NCBI GenBank assembly: GCA_965228045.1
Contig: OZ245789.1
Coordinates: forward strand, 1,798,001 to 1,862,000
DNA from: JANQEU01 sp965228045
GTDB taxonomy: Bacteria > Bacteroidota > Bacteroidia > Cytophagales > Cyclobacteriaceae
Direction of reading: 5' to 3'
Length of the DNA stretch: 64,000 nucleotides
Positions within the stretch are counted from its first letter, which is position 1; each line of letters begins with the position of its first letter. Positions 53,518 to 63,778 of the stretch are shown piece by piece. The notes beneath the pieces are model-generated. The model did no database searches. It saw nothing but the letters and a program-made list of their open reading frames with translations, and was not told the DNA's origin. A program made the position numbers and the translations under genes.

Positions 53518-55537
53518 TGGTAGCACCGTTTTCTGAGCCACTAGCAGGTGTCACCGCTTCAAGAGTGCCATCCTGATTTTCTGCGAAAAGCAACATCCCC
53601 TGGGATTCGATTCCCATAATTTTTCTGGGAGCCAGGTTTACCAGCACTGTTACTTTTTTGCCTATCATCTCCTCAGGTTTAAAGTATTTGGCCACACCAC
53701 TTAGAATGGTCCTCTTATCGATACCCGTATCAACAGTGAATTTCAAGAGTTTGTTTGACTTAGGAACCGGTTCTGCCGTAAGGATCTCACCAACCCGAAG
53801 ATCCATTTTCATAAAATCGTCGAATTCTATAGTTTCTTTTGATGGTGTCACAGATGCTTCGTTTGATGTTTTTGTATCCATTAGTTTTTGAACTTGTTTT
53901 TCGATCACAGAGTCTTCAATTTTTTCGAAGAGAAGCTCAGCCTTACCTAAAATATGACCGGATGCAAGATTGTCAGACCTACCTGCATCTTTCCATGTCA
54001 GGTTGCTGTAATTCAGTATTTTTCTGATTTTAGTTTGCGTATGCGGGAGAAAGGGTTCTGATATAATACCCAGCGTCGTCGCAATTTGCAGACTGGTATT
54101 TAAGATGGTACCAACTCTTTTCTCGTCTGTTTTGATAAGTTTCCACGGTTCGGTATCTGCCAGGTATTTATTGCCAAGTCTGGCCAGGTCCATCATGCCG
54201 GACAGCGCTTCTCTGAACTTGAAACTGTCAATGGCTTTTTCAATTTTTTCAGGAAATGCTTTTAACTGATCAAGGGTCTCCTGATCTATTGGCTCGATTT
54301 TGTCAACTTCCGGCACTTTTCCACCAAAGAACTTGTGTGTTAAAACCACAGCCCTGTTTATGAAATTCCCAAAAATAGCAACCAGTTCACTGTTATTTCT
54401 GGTTTGGAAATCTTTCCATGTAAAATCGTTGTCTTTGGTTTCAGGTGCATTTGCGGTAAGCGCATACCTCAATACATCTTGTGTGTCAGGAAGCTCTTCC
54501 AGGTATTCATGCAACCAAACCGCCCAATTTCGGGAAGTGGAGATCTTTTCGCCCTCCAGATTCATGAATTCATTGGCAGGAACATTCTCCGGAAGGACGT
54601 ATCCACCATGTTCCATTAGCATGGAGGGAAAGATGATACAGTGAAATACAATGTTATCCTTACCGATAAAATGCACAAGTTTGGTATCCTGATCCTTCCA
54701 ATACGGTTCCCATTTTTCACCTAAAAGTTCCTGGGTGGCGGTGATGTAGCCAATAGGGGCATCGAACCACACATAGAGCACTTTACCATCAGCTCCTTTG
54801 AGGGGAACTTTTACGCCCCAATCCAGATCTCTGGTCATTGCACGGGGATGCAGACCCTGATTTAGCCACGACTGACACTGCCCATATACATTTGGTTTCC
54901 AATCCTTATGTTCATTGAGGTAATAAGCAATTTTGGGTTGGAGTTTGTCCAGAGGTAAAAACCAGTTTTTAGTCGTTTTCATTACCGGTTTTTTCCCGGA
55001 AAGCATGGAGTGTGGGTTTATCAACTCGGTAGGAGACAATGAAGTACCGCAGCGTTCGCACTGATCGCCATAGGCATTTTCATTTCCACAGTTTGGGCAG
55101 GTACCTACAATATACCGGTCGGCGAGAAACTGCTGGGCGGATTCATCGTAATACTGCTCGCTTTCCTTCTCATCAAATACTCCCTTATTATAAAGATTCA
55201 GAAAGAAATCTGATGACGTTTTATGGTGCGTTTGATTGCTTGTACGGCTATAGATATCAAAACTGATCCCGAAATCTTCAAAAGACTTTTTGATCATTTT
55301 ATAATAGCGATCTACTATTTCCTGAGGTGTGGTTTTCTCTTTTTGCGCTTTTAACGTTATAGGCACTCCGTGTTCATCGGTACCACTGACAAAAACCACG
55401 TCCTCACCCTTAGCTCTTAGATACCTGACATAGATATCAGCCGGAATGTAGCATCCAGCCAGATGGCCTATGTGTATAGGACCATTTGCGTATATGAGTG
55501 CTGCTGTTACCGTATGTCTTTTGAAATTTTTAGCCAT
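53510..55537 (-). CDS. metG: Methionyl-tRNA synthetase
   Basis: A 675-residue class I synthetase. HIGH motif HIGHLAG at 22-28, zinc site CPNCGNENAYGDQCERCG near 145-162, KMSKS counterpart KISTS in GEKISTSRNW, an anticodon-binding helical domain, and a C-terminal EMAP/Arc1p-type OB domain (DLRVGEILTAEPVPKSNKL) for tRNA and dimer contacts. It charges tRNA-Met. ATG at 55537 is preferred over the longer frame from 55570; a TATCTTTG box lies 18 bases upstream. Divergent from typA. Confidence 0.97.
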   Translation of the reverse strand: MAKNFKRHTVTAALIYANGPIHIGHLAGCYIPADIYVRYLRAKGEDVVFVSGTDEHGVPITLKAQKEKTTPQEIVDRYYKMIKKSFEDFGISFDIYSRTSNQTHHKTSSDFFLNLYNKGVFDEKESEQYYDESAQQFLADRYIVGTCPNCGNENAYGDQCERCGTSLSPTELINPHSMLSGKKPVMKTTKNWFLPLDKLQPKIAYYLNEHKDWKPNVYGQCQSWLNQGLHPRAMTRDLDWGVKVPLKGADGKVLYVWFDAPIGYITATQELLGEKWEPYWKDQDTKLVHFIGKDNIVFHCIIFPSMLMEHGGYVLPENVPANEFMNLEGEKISTSRNWAVWLHEYLEELPDTQDVLRYALTANAPETKDNDFTWKDFQTRNNSELVAIFGNFINRAVVLTHKFFGGKVPEVDKIEPIDQETLDQLKAFPEKIEKAIDSFKFREALSGMMDLARLGNKYLADTEPWKLIKTDEKRVGTILNTSLQIATTLGIISEPFLPHTQTKIRKILNYSNLTWKDAGRSDNLASGHILGKAELLFEKIEDSVIEKQVQKLMDTKTSNEASVTPSKETIEFDDFMKMDLRVGEILTAEPVPKSNKLLKFTVDTGIDKRTILSGVAKYFKPEEMIGKKVTVLVNLAPRKIMGIESQGMLLFAENQDGTLEAVTPASGSENGATIS

Positions 55538-55555
55538 GTATCTTGAATCAGGTCG

Positions 55556-55563
55556 CAAAGATA
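55556..55563 (-). promoter_or_regulatory. Putative -7 promoter box of metG
   Basis: The minus strand reads TATCTTTG followed by C, a full TAnnTTTG match, 18 bases before the metG ATG in the 137-base region shared with divergent typA. Confidence 0.45.
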
Positions 55564-55647
55564 TTGACATGGGTCACAAAACATTAATTTGGGCCAAATA
55601 AGTCTCTCTACTTTGGGATAATTCGAGTATTTACCAATTAATAGGTC

Positions 55648-55655
55648 TAGCTTTG
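55648..55655 (+). promoter_or_regulatory. Putative -7 promoter box of typA
   Basis: TAGCTTTG followed by C matches TAnnTTTG and ends 19 bases before the typA ATG at 55675. No TTTG at the expected -33 distance. Confidence 0.45.
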
Positions 55656-55674
55656 CGGCTGATTTGGAAATGCA

Positions 55675-57480
55675 ATGCAAGACATCAGAAATATCGCTAT
55701 TATAGCCCACGTTGACCACGGTAAAACCACGTTGGTTGACAAGATCATTTATGCCTCTAAAATTTTTCGTGAAAATGAGGAAAAAGGTGAGCTAATCCTT
55801 GACAGTAATGATCTGGAAAGAGAACGTGGTATTACCATTCTTTCGAAAAACGTATCTGTAATATACAAGGATGTAAAGATCAACATCATCGATACACCTG
55901 GTCACGCTGACTTCGGGGGTGAGGTAGAGCGGGTGCTCAAAATGGCGGATGGCGTTATTCTGCTTGTGGATGCATTTGAAGGCCCGATGCCACAAACACG
56001 TTTTGTGTTGGGTAAAGCTTTGGGACTTGGACTTAAACCAATCGTGGTTGTCAACAAGGTGGATAAGGAGAACTGCCGCCCTGATGAGGTGCATGAGCAG
56101 GTTTTTGAGCTGATGTATTCGCTTGACGCAACTGAAGAGCAGCTGGACTTTGAAACGCTCTATGGTTCATCCAAACACGGTTGGATGAGTGAGGATTGGA
56201 AAAAACAAACCGACAGCATTACTCCATTACTGGATAAGATTTTGGAGGTCATACCTTCCGCTCCATACAAAGAAGGTGTTCCGGTTATGCAGATCACATC
56301 ACTTGATTTTTCTTCTTTTACAGGTAGAATCGCCATTGGCAGGGTGTATCAGGGAGAATTGAAAACTGGCATGAATGTGGGCATAAGTAAGAAAAACGAC
56401 TCCATTCAGAAAGCTCGAATTAAGGAGCTTCATGTGTTTGAGGGCCTGGGCAAAAGAAAAGTTGACGAAGTAAGAGCCGGTGACATTTGCGCCGTGACAG
56501 GAATAGAAGGTTTTGACATAGGTGATACCATCACTGATCCGGAAAATCCGGAACCGCTTCCAAGAATAGCAATTGATGAGCCCACAATGAGCATGCTATT
56601 CGCCATCAATGACTCACCATTCTTTGGCAAGGAAGGAAAATTCGTCACATCAAGGCATTTAAGGGACCGGCTGCTCAAGGAGACTGAGAAGAACCTGGCA
56701 TTGAGGGTACAGGAAACAGATTCCGAGGACAAGTTCCTAGTGTTTGGCAGGGGAGTGCTTCACCTGGCTGTGCTTATTGAGACCATGAGGCGTGAAGGGT
56801 ATGAGTTGCAGGTTGGACAGCCCCAGGTTTTATTCAAAGAAATAGATGGTAAGAAGAACGAGCCCATCGAGCATCTGGTGATAGATGTTCCTGAGGAAGT
56901 TTCCGGAAAGGTGATCGAAATGGTGACGCAAAGAAAAGGAGAACTGTCTATCATGGAGCCTAAGGGCAATGTGCAGCACCTTGAATTCGACATTCCTGCC
57001 AGAGGATTGATCGGTCTGCGAAATTCGATGCTTACAGCTACTTCAGGTGAGGCTGTCATGACGCATAGATTTAAAGAGTACCAACCTTTCAAAGGAAATA
57101 TACCTGGAAGAATAAACGGCTCTCTCATAAGTATGGAAAACGGTCCCGGTACGCCATATTCCATTGACAAGCTGCAGGATAGAGGATTCTTTTTTGTGGA
57201 TCCGGGTATAGATGTGTATACCGGTCAGGTAATCGGCGAGCACTCCAGACAAAACGACCTGGTAGTCAACATCCAAAAAGGTAAGAAATTGACCAATATG
57301 CGGGCATCAGGTTCGGATAATAACGCGAAGATCGCTCCCGCAAAAAAATTCTCCCTGGAGGAAGCCCTTGAATACATCCAGAAAGACGAATATGTAGAGG
57401 TTACACCTAAGTCTATCCGGATGCGTAAGATCTATCTGGACGAGAATGAGCGCAAGCGTCATTCCAATGCAGCCTCTTAA
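55675..57480 (+). CDS. typA: Translational GTPase TypA/BipA
   Basis: A 601-residue ribosome-associated GTPase. G1 is AHVDHGKTTL at about 11-20, G3 is DTPGHADFGGEVER, G4 is NKVDKENC. Then come the beta-barrel domain II, the EF-G-like domains III and V (PQVLFKEIDGKKNEPIEHL, RGLIGLRNSMLT) and the TypA-specific C-terminal domain (LTNMRASGSDNNAKIAPAKKF). It acts in 50S assembly and in stress and cold growth. Full length. The 109 bases after the stop contain a 5-base stem without T run, not a convincing terminator. Confidence 0.97.
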   Translation: MQDIRNIAIIAHVDHGKTTLVDKIIYASKIFRENEEKGELILDSNDLERERGITILSKNVSVIYKDVKINIIDTPGHADFGGEVERVLKMADGVILLVDAFEGPMPQTRFVLGKALGLGLKPIVVVNKVDKENCRPDEVHEQVFELMYSLDATEEQLDFETLYGSSKHGWMSEDWKKQTDSITPLLDKILEVIPSAPYKEGVPVMQITSLDFSSFTGRIAIGRVYQGELKTGMNVGISKKNDSIQKARIKELHVFEGLGKRKVDEVRAGDICAVTGIEGFDIGDTITDPENPEPLPRIAIDEPTMSMLFAINDSPFFGKEGKFVTSRHLRDRLLKETEKNLALRVQETDSEDKFLVFGRGVLHLAVLIETMRREGYELQVGQPQVLFKEIDGKKNEPIEHLVIDVPEEVSGKVIEMVTQRKGELSIMEPKGNVQHLEFDIPARGLIGLRNSMLTATSGEAVMTHRFKEYQPFKGNIPGRINGSLISMENGPGTPYSIDKLQDRGFFFVDPGIDVYTGQVIGEHSRQNDLVVNIQKGKKLTNMRASGSDNNAKIAPAKKFSLEEALEYIQKDEYVEVTPKSIRMRKIYLDENERKRHSNAAS

Positions 57481-57589
57481 ATAACGTTAATAATGCCACC
57501 ACTCAGGTGGAAAAGGTTACCTCTCGCGTAAAATGCTTGAGTGTTGAGGTATACTATTGTCTAATTTGCTCTGAGTCAAAACTCAAATT

Positions 57590-59437
57590 ATGAAATACTT
57601 GCTTACACTTACTTGTGTCATGGTTTTCTCATTGGCACAAGCCCAAAACAATTCTTACAAAGCCTCTATCGATCTTTCGGATGTAGTGGATGATAAACTG
57701 CTGGTGAAAGTACAACCGCCTTCACTGGATACCGACACCGTAGAATATCACATGCCAAAAATCGTTCCCGGAACTTACAGCATTTCGGATTTCGGCAGGT
57801 TCGTTACGGAATTCAAGGCCATAGATTCTTCTGGAAATGAACTTGAATTTGAAAAAATTTCTACCAATAAATGGAAAATCTATGGCGCGAAAGCCCTCAG
57901 GGAGATCAGCTATCGTGCAGATGACACTTTTGATAAGACGGAAGGCTATGAAGAAAACATTGTTTTTGAGCCTGGGGGCACCAACATAGAGGCAGAAAGA
58001 GATGTGTTTGTGTTGAATACGTTTGGTGTTGTAGGTTATATCAAAGGCGAGAAGTTTAGAAAGTATGAGTTGACCATTACTCATGATGAGAAACTATATG
58101 GTGCGACTTCACTAAAAAGATCAGCCTCTTCAAAAACTTCAGATACGTTCGTAGCGGACAATTACAACTTTCTGGCGGATGCACCTATTATGTATTGTGA
58201 ACCGGATACCGTAACCAGGAACATTGCCGGAGCGGAGATCATTATTTCCGTATTCTCACCAAATAAGATTCTTTCAGCGCGGGAGGTAATGGATAATGTG
58301 GATGATCTAATGGAAGCCCAAACCAATTATCTGGGTGGAAAGTTACCAGTGGACAGGTATGCTTATTTGATCTATTTGATGGACTATAGCAGTCTTTCAA
58401 ACGCAATGGGAGCCCTGGAGCACAGTTATTCATCGCTTTACACACTACCTGAGGCTAACGCCGATCAACTTTCAAAGACTGTGAGAGATGTGGCAGCACA
58501 TGAATTTTTGCATATCGTGACTCCACTGAATATTCATTCTGAACAAATCCATAACTTCAATTACATAGAACCGGAAATGTCCAGGCATCTATGGCTATAT
58601 GAAGGCGTGACGGAATATAGCAGCATGCATGTACAGGTCAGGCATGATCTGTATGACGGAGAAACTTTCCTGGATGAAATCAAACAAAAGCTACAGGTGG
58701 CCGATCAGTTTCCGAATGTCTCATTCACCGAAATGAGCAGCAAGATCCTCGAACCGGCGTACGAACCAATGTATTCGAACGTTTATTACAAAGGAGCATT
58801 GATAGGGATGTGCCTCGATCTCTATCTGATCAAGTACACCGATGGAAAAATGGATCTGCCAACCTTGATGAGAACTTTAGCTCAAAAATACGGACCAAAC
58901 CAGGCTTTTGAAGATGACAAACTCATTGACGAAATCACAAAGATGACCGCTACGGAAATCGGTGACTTTTTTGAGAAACATGTTGAGGGCAGCGAGCCTC
59001 TTCCAATCCAGAAATGCCTTTCGTGGGCGGGGATAGACTATAAGCCTGAGGAGACGATCATTGTTAATACAGTTGGAAATATTGGGTTAGATGTTGATGA
59101 TGATCAGAATATTATAGTGGCTTCGACTGATGAAATGAATGATTTTGGGAAAGATATGGGCTTCGTTACCTACGATATCATCAAATCTGTGAATGGAGAT
59201 GAGTTCAATTTGCAGACTGCTGGTGACATATTAAACGCTTGGCGTTACGATTTTAAGGAAGGCAAGAAGATCAAGATCGTAGTGCTAAGAATGGTCGAAG
59301 GGGAACAGAAGGAGATAAAATTGAAAGCCAAAGCGCAGACAGTAGAGACCGAAGAAAGACATATTTTGACATTTATGGAATCACCTTCTGAAGAGCAGGA
59401 AGAGGTCAAAAAGTACTGGCTTGAAGGACTTGAGTAA
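57590..59437 (+). CDS. Secreted M61-family glycyl aminopeptidase with PDZ
   Basis: A 615-residue protein with signal peptide (TLTCVMVFSLAQAQN). The M61 N-terminal beta domain is followed by the gluzincin site H-E-F-L-H near 304-308 (VAAHEFLHIVTPLNIHSE) and the third ligand Glu in LYEGVTEYSS; a PDZ domain closes the protein (about 500-590, GFVTYDIIKSVNGDEF). It removes N-terminal glycine or alanine in the periplasm. The metal site is complete. No operon partner is obvious: the HlyD gene starts 76 bases downstream. Confidence 0.92.
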   Translation: MKYLLTLTCVMVFSLAQAQNNSYKASIDLSDVVDDKLLVKVQPPSLDTDTVEYHMPKIVPGTYSISDFGRFVTEFKAIDSSGNELEFEKISTNKWKIYGAKALREISYRADDTFDKTEGYEENIVFEPGGTNIEAERDVFVLNTFGVVGYIKGEKFRKYELTITHDEKLYGATSLKRSASSKTSDTFVADNYNFLADAPIMYCEPDTVTRNIAGAEIIISVFSPNKILSAREVMDNVDDLMEAQTNYLGGKLPVDRYAYLIYLMDYSSLSNAMGALEHSYSSLYTLPEANADQLSKTVRDVAAHEFLHIVTPLNIHSEQIHNFNYIEPEMSRHLWLYEGVTEYSSMHVQVRHDLYDGETFLDEIKQKLQVADQFPNVSFTEMSSKILEPAYEPMYSNVYYKGALIGMCLDLYLIKYTDGKMDLPTLMRTLAQKYGPNQAFEDDKLIDEITKMTATEIGDFFEKHVEGSEPLPIQKCLSWAGIDYKPEETIIVNTVGNIGLDVDDDQNIIVASTDEMNDFGKDMGFVTYDIIKSVNGDEFNLQTAGDILNAWRYDFKEGKKIKIVVLRMVEGEQKEIKLKAKAQTVETEERHILTFMESPSEEQEEVKKYWLEGLE

Positions 59438-59513
59438 TTCCGTTATATATTGTTAAAAGTAACTTTATTGTCTCAGAGAAGTATTATAATAAGGATCCAG
59501 AACTTAAATCGCA

Positions 59514-60842
59514 ATGATGACTAAGAAGAAATTAATACCGATTGTGCTAGCCGTTGTAGCTACCATATCGGTGCTATTTGCCTTTACGGGGGATTCCTCA
59601 GAGGCAGTTGAAGACATAATTATCCCGGTCAAGGAAGGTGAGTTCATCGTAGATATCACCACCTCAGGTGCACTGGAGGCTAAAAATTCTGTTGAGATCA
59701 CTGGACCAGGGACTTTGCGTAATTACCGAATTTGGAATGTGACCATTCAGCATATCATAGATGAAGGTACTTATGTAGAAAAGGGTCAGTATGTGGCCAA
59801 GCTTGATCCTTCGGAACTTACAGGGAAGCTAAAAGATGCAGAACTTCAGGTGGATGAGGAAATGGCCGATTTTACTCAGACAAAGCTGGATACTTCCTTG
59901 ACGATGAGAGAAGCTCGCGATGAGCTGATCAATCTGGCTTATGACGTAAAAGACAAACAGCTCACATTGGATCAGTCTCAGTTTGAACCCCCGGCTACTA
60001 TTCGAAAAGCCGAGATAGAGCTGGAAAAAGCTAAAAGAGCGCTTACGCAAGCGGAAGAGAATTACGAGATAAAACGACAGCAGAACGTTGCCAAAATGCA
60101 GGAGGCAATAGCGGAGCTAAGGAAGGATCAGAGAGAGTTGGAAGGTCTCCAATCCTTAAGTGATCAATTCACGGTGTTAGCGCCGGAGGCTGGCATGCTA
60201 ATTTATGAAAAGAGCTGGGATGGGAAACCCATCAAGGCAGGTTCGCAGGTCAATACCTGGGATCCTGTTATTGCCACATTACCGGATCTTACCACAATGC
60301 TTTCTATCACTTATGTCAATGAAGTAGACATTAGAAAAGTGCAGCCTGGGCAGACCGTAGAGATCGGTTTTGACGCTTTCCCAGACAAACAAGTGAGCGG
60401 AAAGGTCATCAAAGTGGCTAATGTAGGTGAACAAAGACCAAACAGTGACGCAAAAGTTTTCAGGGTGGAAGTAGAGATTTTCGGCGAAGATGATCTTCTA
60501 AAACCAGGTATGACCACCAGTAACAGGATCATAACGCAAACTGAAGTGGAAGCGGTGTATGTACCACTTGAAAGCCTTCACAGTCAATATGACTCCATCA
60601 CATTTGTATATAAAAAAGAGGGTCTGAGCACCGTAAAACAGGAGGTAATGATCGGATCAGCCAATGCAAATGATGTGATGATCCTTGGAGGACTTGAGGC
60701 TGGTGATCGTGTATATCTTTCTAATGTATACGGAATGGAAGACGATGAAATCCAGCTATTACCGGAAATGAACGGGAAAAGAGATCCTGGAGGAACTACA
60801 CCTAATCGCAATCCGGATTCACAACCGCTTGATGCACTTTAA
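59514..60842 (+). CDS. HlyD/MacA-type periplasmic adaptor protein
   Basis: A 442-residue membrane fusion protein with one N-terminal helix (LIPIVLAVVATISVLFAF). A biotinyl-lipoyl-like half (YVEKGQYVAKLDPSEL) is followed by a long alpha-helical hairpin (about 100-215, rich in E/K/A/Q), the second lipoyl half (FTVLAPEAGMLIYEKSW), a beta-barrel domain and a C-terminal domain. It would link an inner membrane pump to the TolC-like channel. A TAACTTTA sequence near 59469 might be a -7 box. The permease gene follows after 16 bases. Confidence 0.9.
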   Translation: MMTKKKLIPIVLAVVATISVLFAFTGDSSEAVEDIIIPVKEGEFIVDITTSGALEAKNSVEITGPGTLRNYRIWNVTIQHIIDEGTYVEKGQYVAKLDPSELTGKLKDAELQVDEEMADFTQTKLDTSLTMREARDELINLAYDVKDKQLTLDQSQFEPPATIRKAEIELEKAKRALTQAEENYEIKRQQNVAKMQEAIAELRKDQRELEGLQSLSDQFTVLAPEAGMLIYEKSWDGKPIKAGSQVNTWDPVIATLPDLTTMLSITYVNEVDIRKVQPGQTVEIGFDAFPDKQVSGKVIKVANVGEQRPNSDAKVFRVEVEIFGEDDLLKPGMTTSNRIITQTEVEAVYVPLESLHSQYDSITFVYKKEGLSTVKQEVMIGSANANDVMILGGLEAGDRVYLSNVYGMEDDEIQLLPEMNGKRDPGGTTPNRNPDSQPLDAL

Positions 60843-60858
60843 ATCCTCCTAAGTCGAA

Positions 60859-62193
60859 GTGAACGAAAGATTACTAGCAAACTTATTTATTGCCATGGAA
60901 TCTGTCATGGCAAACAGATTAAGGTCCATTCTAACCGCACTGGGTATCATCTTTGGAGTGGCAGCAGTAATAGCCATGCTTGCCATCGGTAATGGAGCTC
61001 AGCAGGAGATTCTTGAGCAGATCAAGTTAGTGGGGGTCAATAACATTATTATTGAACCGATTGTGGAGCAGACGGAAGAGAACCTGGATATAGAAGATTC
61101 TGAAAAGGAAAAAAAGAAGTTTTCTCCGGGGCTGTCGCTGGCAGATAGACACTCTATATCAGATGTAATTCCCGGGATTGAGACCATCAGTCCTGAGATA
61201 CTGATAGAGACTTATATCATCAAGAATGGGATTCGTCGATCGGCTAAGCTGGTGGGTGTAGAACCTGCGTATTTTAGAATATTCAATTTTGAGCTGGAGC
61301 AGGGTAAGATGTTCAATGATGTCCAGATGAAGAATGGTGAGCCGGTATGCATCATTGGCCAATCCATAAAGGCAAAATTCTTTCCATCCGAAAACCCAAT
61401 TGGTAAATCCATTAAATGTGGTAGTCGATGGCTTAAGGTCATTGGGGTTTTGAAGGAACGTCTTATCAGTTCGAATAGCATCAGCAAACTTGGCATCAGG
61501 GACTACAATATGGATGTGTACACACCTCTCCAAACTGTATTGGTTCGCTACAAGAACCGCCAAATCCTCACGGAGAGGATGATCCAGATGGCAAACAGAG
61601 GGCAGGGGAATGACGATGAGCCTGAAACTACCGATAAGAATTACCACCAACTGGATAAACTTGTGGTGCAGGTAGATCAGACAGAAAAACTAGGTGCTAC
61701 CGCTGAAGTTATTTCAAGACTTCTTGAGAGATCGCACTACGGTGTAATCGATTACGAGATTGAGATTCCTGAGCTACTGTTGAAACAACAACAGCGTACA
61801 AATGACATTTTCAATTACGTGCTAGGTGCCATAGCCGGCATTTCACTTATCGTGGGCGGGATTGGTATTATGAATATCATGCTGGCGTCCGTTCTTGAAA
61901 GAATTAAGGAAATAGGTCTCCGTCTCTCGCTTGGCGCAAAAAAGACAGACATCATCAATCAATTCATGTTTGAAGCAATTATGATCAGCATTACCGGTGG
62001 TGTAATAGGCATTATCCTCGGCATTTTGATGGCGTATTCGGTAAGCAAATTTGCGGACATTCCTACCATCGTTTCTTTTAATTCAATCCTGATTTCCTTT
62101 GGTGTGGCAGCTTCTGTTGGCCTCGTTTTTGGTATTGCACCGGCGAGAAAGGCTGCAAGTCAGGATCCAATAACATCCTTAAGATATGAGTAG
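60859..62193 (+). CDS. MacB/FtsX-like ABC transporter permease
   Basis: A 444-residue permease. An N-terminal helix (SILTALGIIFGVAAVIAMLAIGNGA) precedes a large periplasmic MacB core domain (about 45-310), and three helices (from VLGAIAGISLIVGGIGIMNIMLASV to the ALGGVGL-type LGAKKTDI... region) end the protein. This is the type VII ABC layout used by MacB, LolCDE and FtsX. No ATP-binding domain is present in the protein, and none in the neighbouring genes. The start codon is GTG at 60859. The stop overlaps the TolC gene by 8 bases. Confidence 0.9.
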   Translation: MNERLLANLFIAMESVMANRLRSILTALGIIFGVAAVIAMLAIGNGAQQEILEQIKLVGVNNIIIEPIVEQTEENLDIEDSEKEKKKFSPGLSLADRHSISDVIPGIETISPEILIETYIIKNGIRRSAKLVGVEPAYFRIFNFELEQGKMFNDVQMKNGEPVCIIGQSIKAKFFPSENPIGKSIKCGSRWLKVIGVLKERLISSNSISKLGIRDYNMDVYTPLQTVLVRYKNRQILTERMIQMANRGQGNDDEPETTDKNYHQLDKLVVQVDQTEKLGATAEVISRLLERSHYGVIDYEIEIPELLLKQQQRTNDIFNYVLGAIAGISLIVGGIGIMNIMLASVLERIKEIGLRLSLGAKKTDIINQFMFEAIMISITGGVIGIILGILMAYSVSKFADIPTIVSFNSILISFGVAASVGLVFGIAPARKAASQDPITSLRYE

Positions 62194-63637
62194 AATCTTA
62201 CTCTGCTTTCTATTGGTAGGTTCAGCCTTTCTGGTAGAAGCACAATCCATCTTTACGCTGGAAGACATCATCTCCCGAGCCAAATCCCAATCTCCTTCAG
62301 CCAAGCAGGCAGAAACACGGAAAGAGAACTTCTATTGGCAGTACAGAAGATTCAGATCCGACTTTAATCCTCAATTGGCTTTATTTGGGACCCTGCCAAA
62401 CTACAACAAGGACTTTGTCCAAAACCGTCTGGATGACGGAACCATACAGTTCCAGGACCAGCAACAAACTGTGTCATCTCTTAATTTGGGTCTGGAGCAG
62501 CCAATTGCATTTACCGGAGGTCAGATTTCCATTAACTCTCGCGTGCGACAGTTCAATGACATAACACGTGACCTGACTCAATGGAACTCTACCGTTGCCA
62601 ATATTGCCATTGAGCAGCCACTTTTCGCGTACAATGAACTGAAATGGGACAAGCAGATTGAACCCCTCAGATATGAAGAGTCCAAGAGGGGGTATGTGGA
62701 GGAGATGGAGCTGGTTTCCAGAAGAGCAGTGGATCGGTTCTTTGATTACCTTGATGCACAAGTCAACCTTCAGATAGCCCGGTTCAACCTGGCAAACAAC
62801 GACACCATTTACAATATAGAACAGGGGCGCTATAACATTGGGACCACATCGGAAGACAAACTTTTGCAGGTGGAACTTCAGCTGCTTCGTTCACAGCAGG
62901 ATGTAGCTCAGGCACAGTTGGATTTACAGACCTCAAGATTGGATCTCAGGACTTTTATTGGATTAAATGAAGAAATGGAGTTTAACCTGGAGTTACCGGA
63001 AACCATACCTGATTTTTCCGTTGAAACCGAAACAGCGCTTCTGTATGCCAAGCAAAATCGTGCGGATTTTATTTCATTTGAAAGGCGTCGACTTGAGATG
63101 GAAAGTGAAGTTGATGAGGCTCGAAAATCCCGATTTCAAACTACCGTAGAAGCTTCCATCGGATACATCGATGAGGGCCGAACTTTTGGTGATAGCTACC
63201 AGGAAATCAATAATCAGCAGGTGTTCAATATTAGCCTTTATGTACCCATCATTGACTGGGGTCGAACCAAGGCAAGGACAAGAACTGCCATGGCCAATAA
63301 ACAGCTGACAGATTATGTGATTGACCAGGAAATTCAAAATTTCGAGCAGGAGATCATTACGCAGGTTCTTCAGTTGGATGTACTTCGTCAGCAGATTGAA
63401 ATATCCAAGAAATCAGATGAGGTTGCGCAGAAGAGATATGAAGTTGCACAGAACAGATACCTCATCGGAAAGATTGATATTACCAATCTTAACATCGCGC
63501 TAAATGAAAAGGATGAAGCCAGAAGAAGTTACGTGGCTGCTCTGAGAGCGTTTTGGATAGCATATTTCGATCTAAGACGCCTGACACTCTACGATTTTGA
63601 AAATCAGGAATTGCTCTATAGACCTGAAGAGCAATAA
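62186..63637 (+). CDS. TolC-family outer membrane efflux protein
   Basis: A 483-residue protein with signal peptide (ILLCFLLVGSAFLVEAQS). The mature part has the paired long helical repeats of TolC: LEDIISRAKSQSPSAKQAE at the start of the first, LNLGLEQPIAFTGGQIS for the strand region, LRSQQDVAQAQLDLQTSRLDLR helices, then a second half with FNISLYVPIIDWGRTKAR and VAQNRYLIGKIDITNLNIA. It is the outer membrane channel of the adaptor/permease set, translated by overlap with the permease. Confidence 0.92.
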   Translation: MSRILLCFLLVGSAFLVEAQSIFTLEDIISRAKSQSPSAKQAETRKENFYWQYRRFRSDFNPQLALFGTLPNYNKDFVQNRLDDGTIQFQDQQQTVSSLNLGLEQPIAFTGGQISINSRVRQFNDITRDLTQWNSTVANIAIEQPLFAYNELKWDKQIEPLRYEESKRGYVEEMELVSRRAVDRFFDYLDAQVNLQIARFNLANNDTIYNIEQGRYNIGTTSEDKLLQVELQLLRSQQDVAQAQLDLQTSRLDLRTFIGLNEEMEFNLELPETIPDFSVETETALLYAKQNRADFISFERRRLEMESEVDEARKSRFQTTVEASIGYIDEGRTFGDSYQEINNQQVFNISLYVPIIDWGRTKARTRTAMANKQLTDYVIDQEIQNFEQEIITQVLQLDVLRQQIEISKKSDEVAQKRYEVAQNRYLIGKIDITNLNIALNEKDEARRSYVAALRAFWIAYFDLRRLTLYDFENQELLYRPEEQ

Positions 63638-63778
63638 GAATTCATCTAAAATTCTGAAAAATTCATAAAGAATTTACCCGGTTGCTACAACCTTTCTAAT
63701 TTGGAAACGTAGGAAACCAAGGAAACTTTAGATTCTTTGAAAGTTTTCTTATTACTTTCGCAGCGTTATTAGAAAGCG

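Noticed and set aside
57496..57510. A CCACC/GGTGG hairpin after typA as terminator
   Set aside because: The stem has only 5 pairs and no T run follows; A residues come directly after it.
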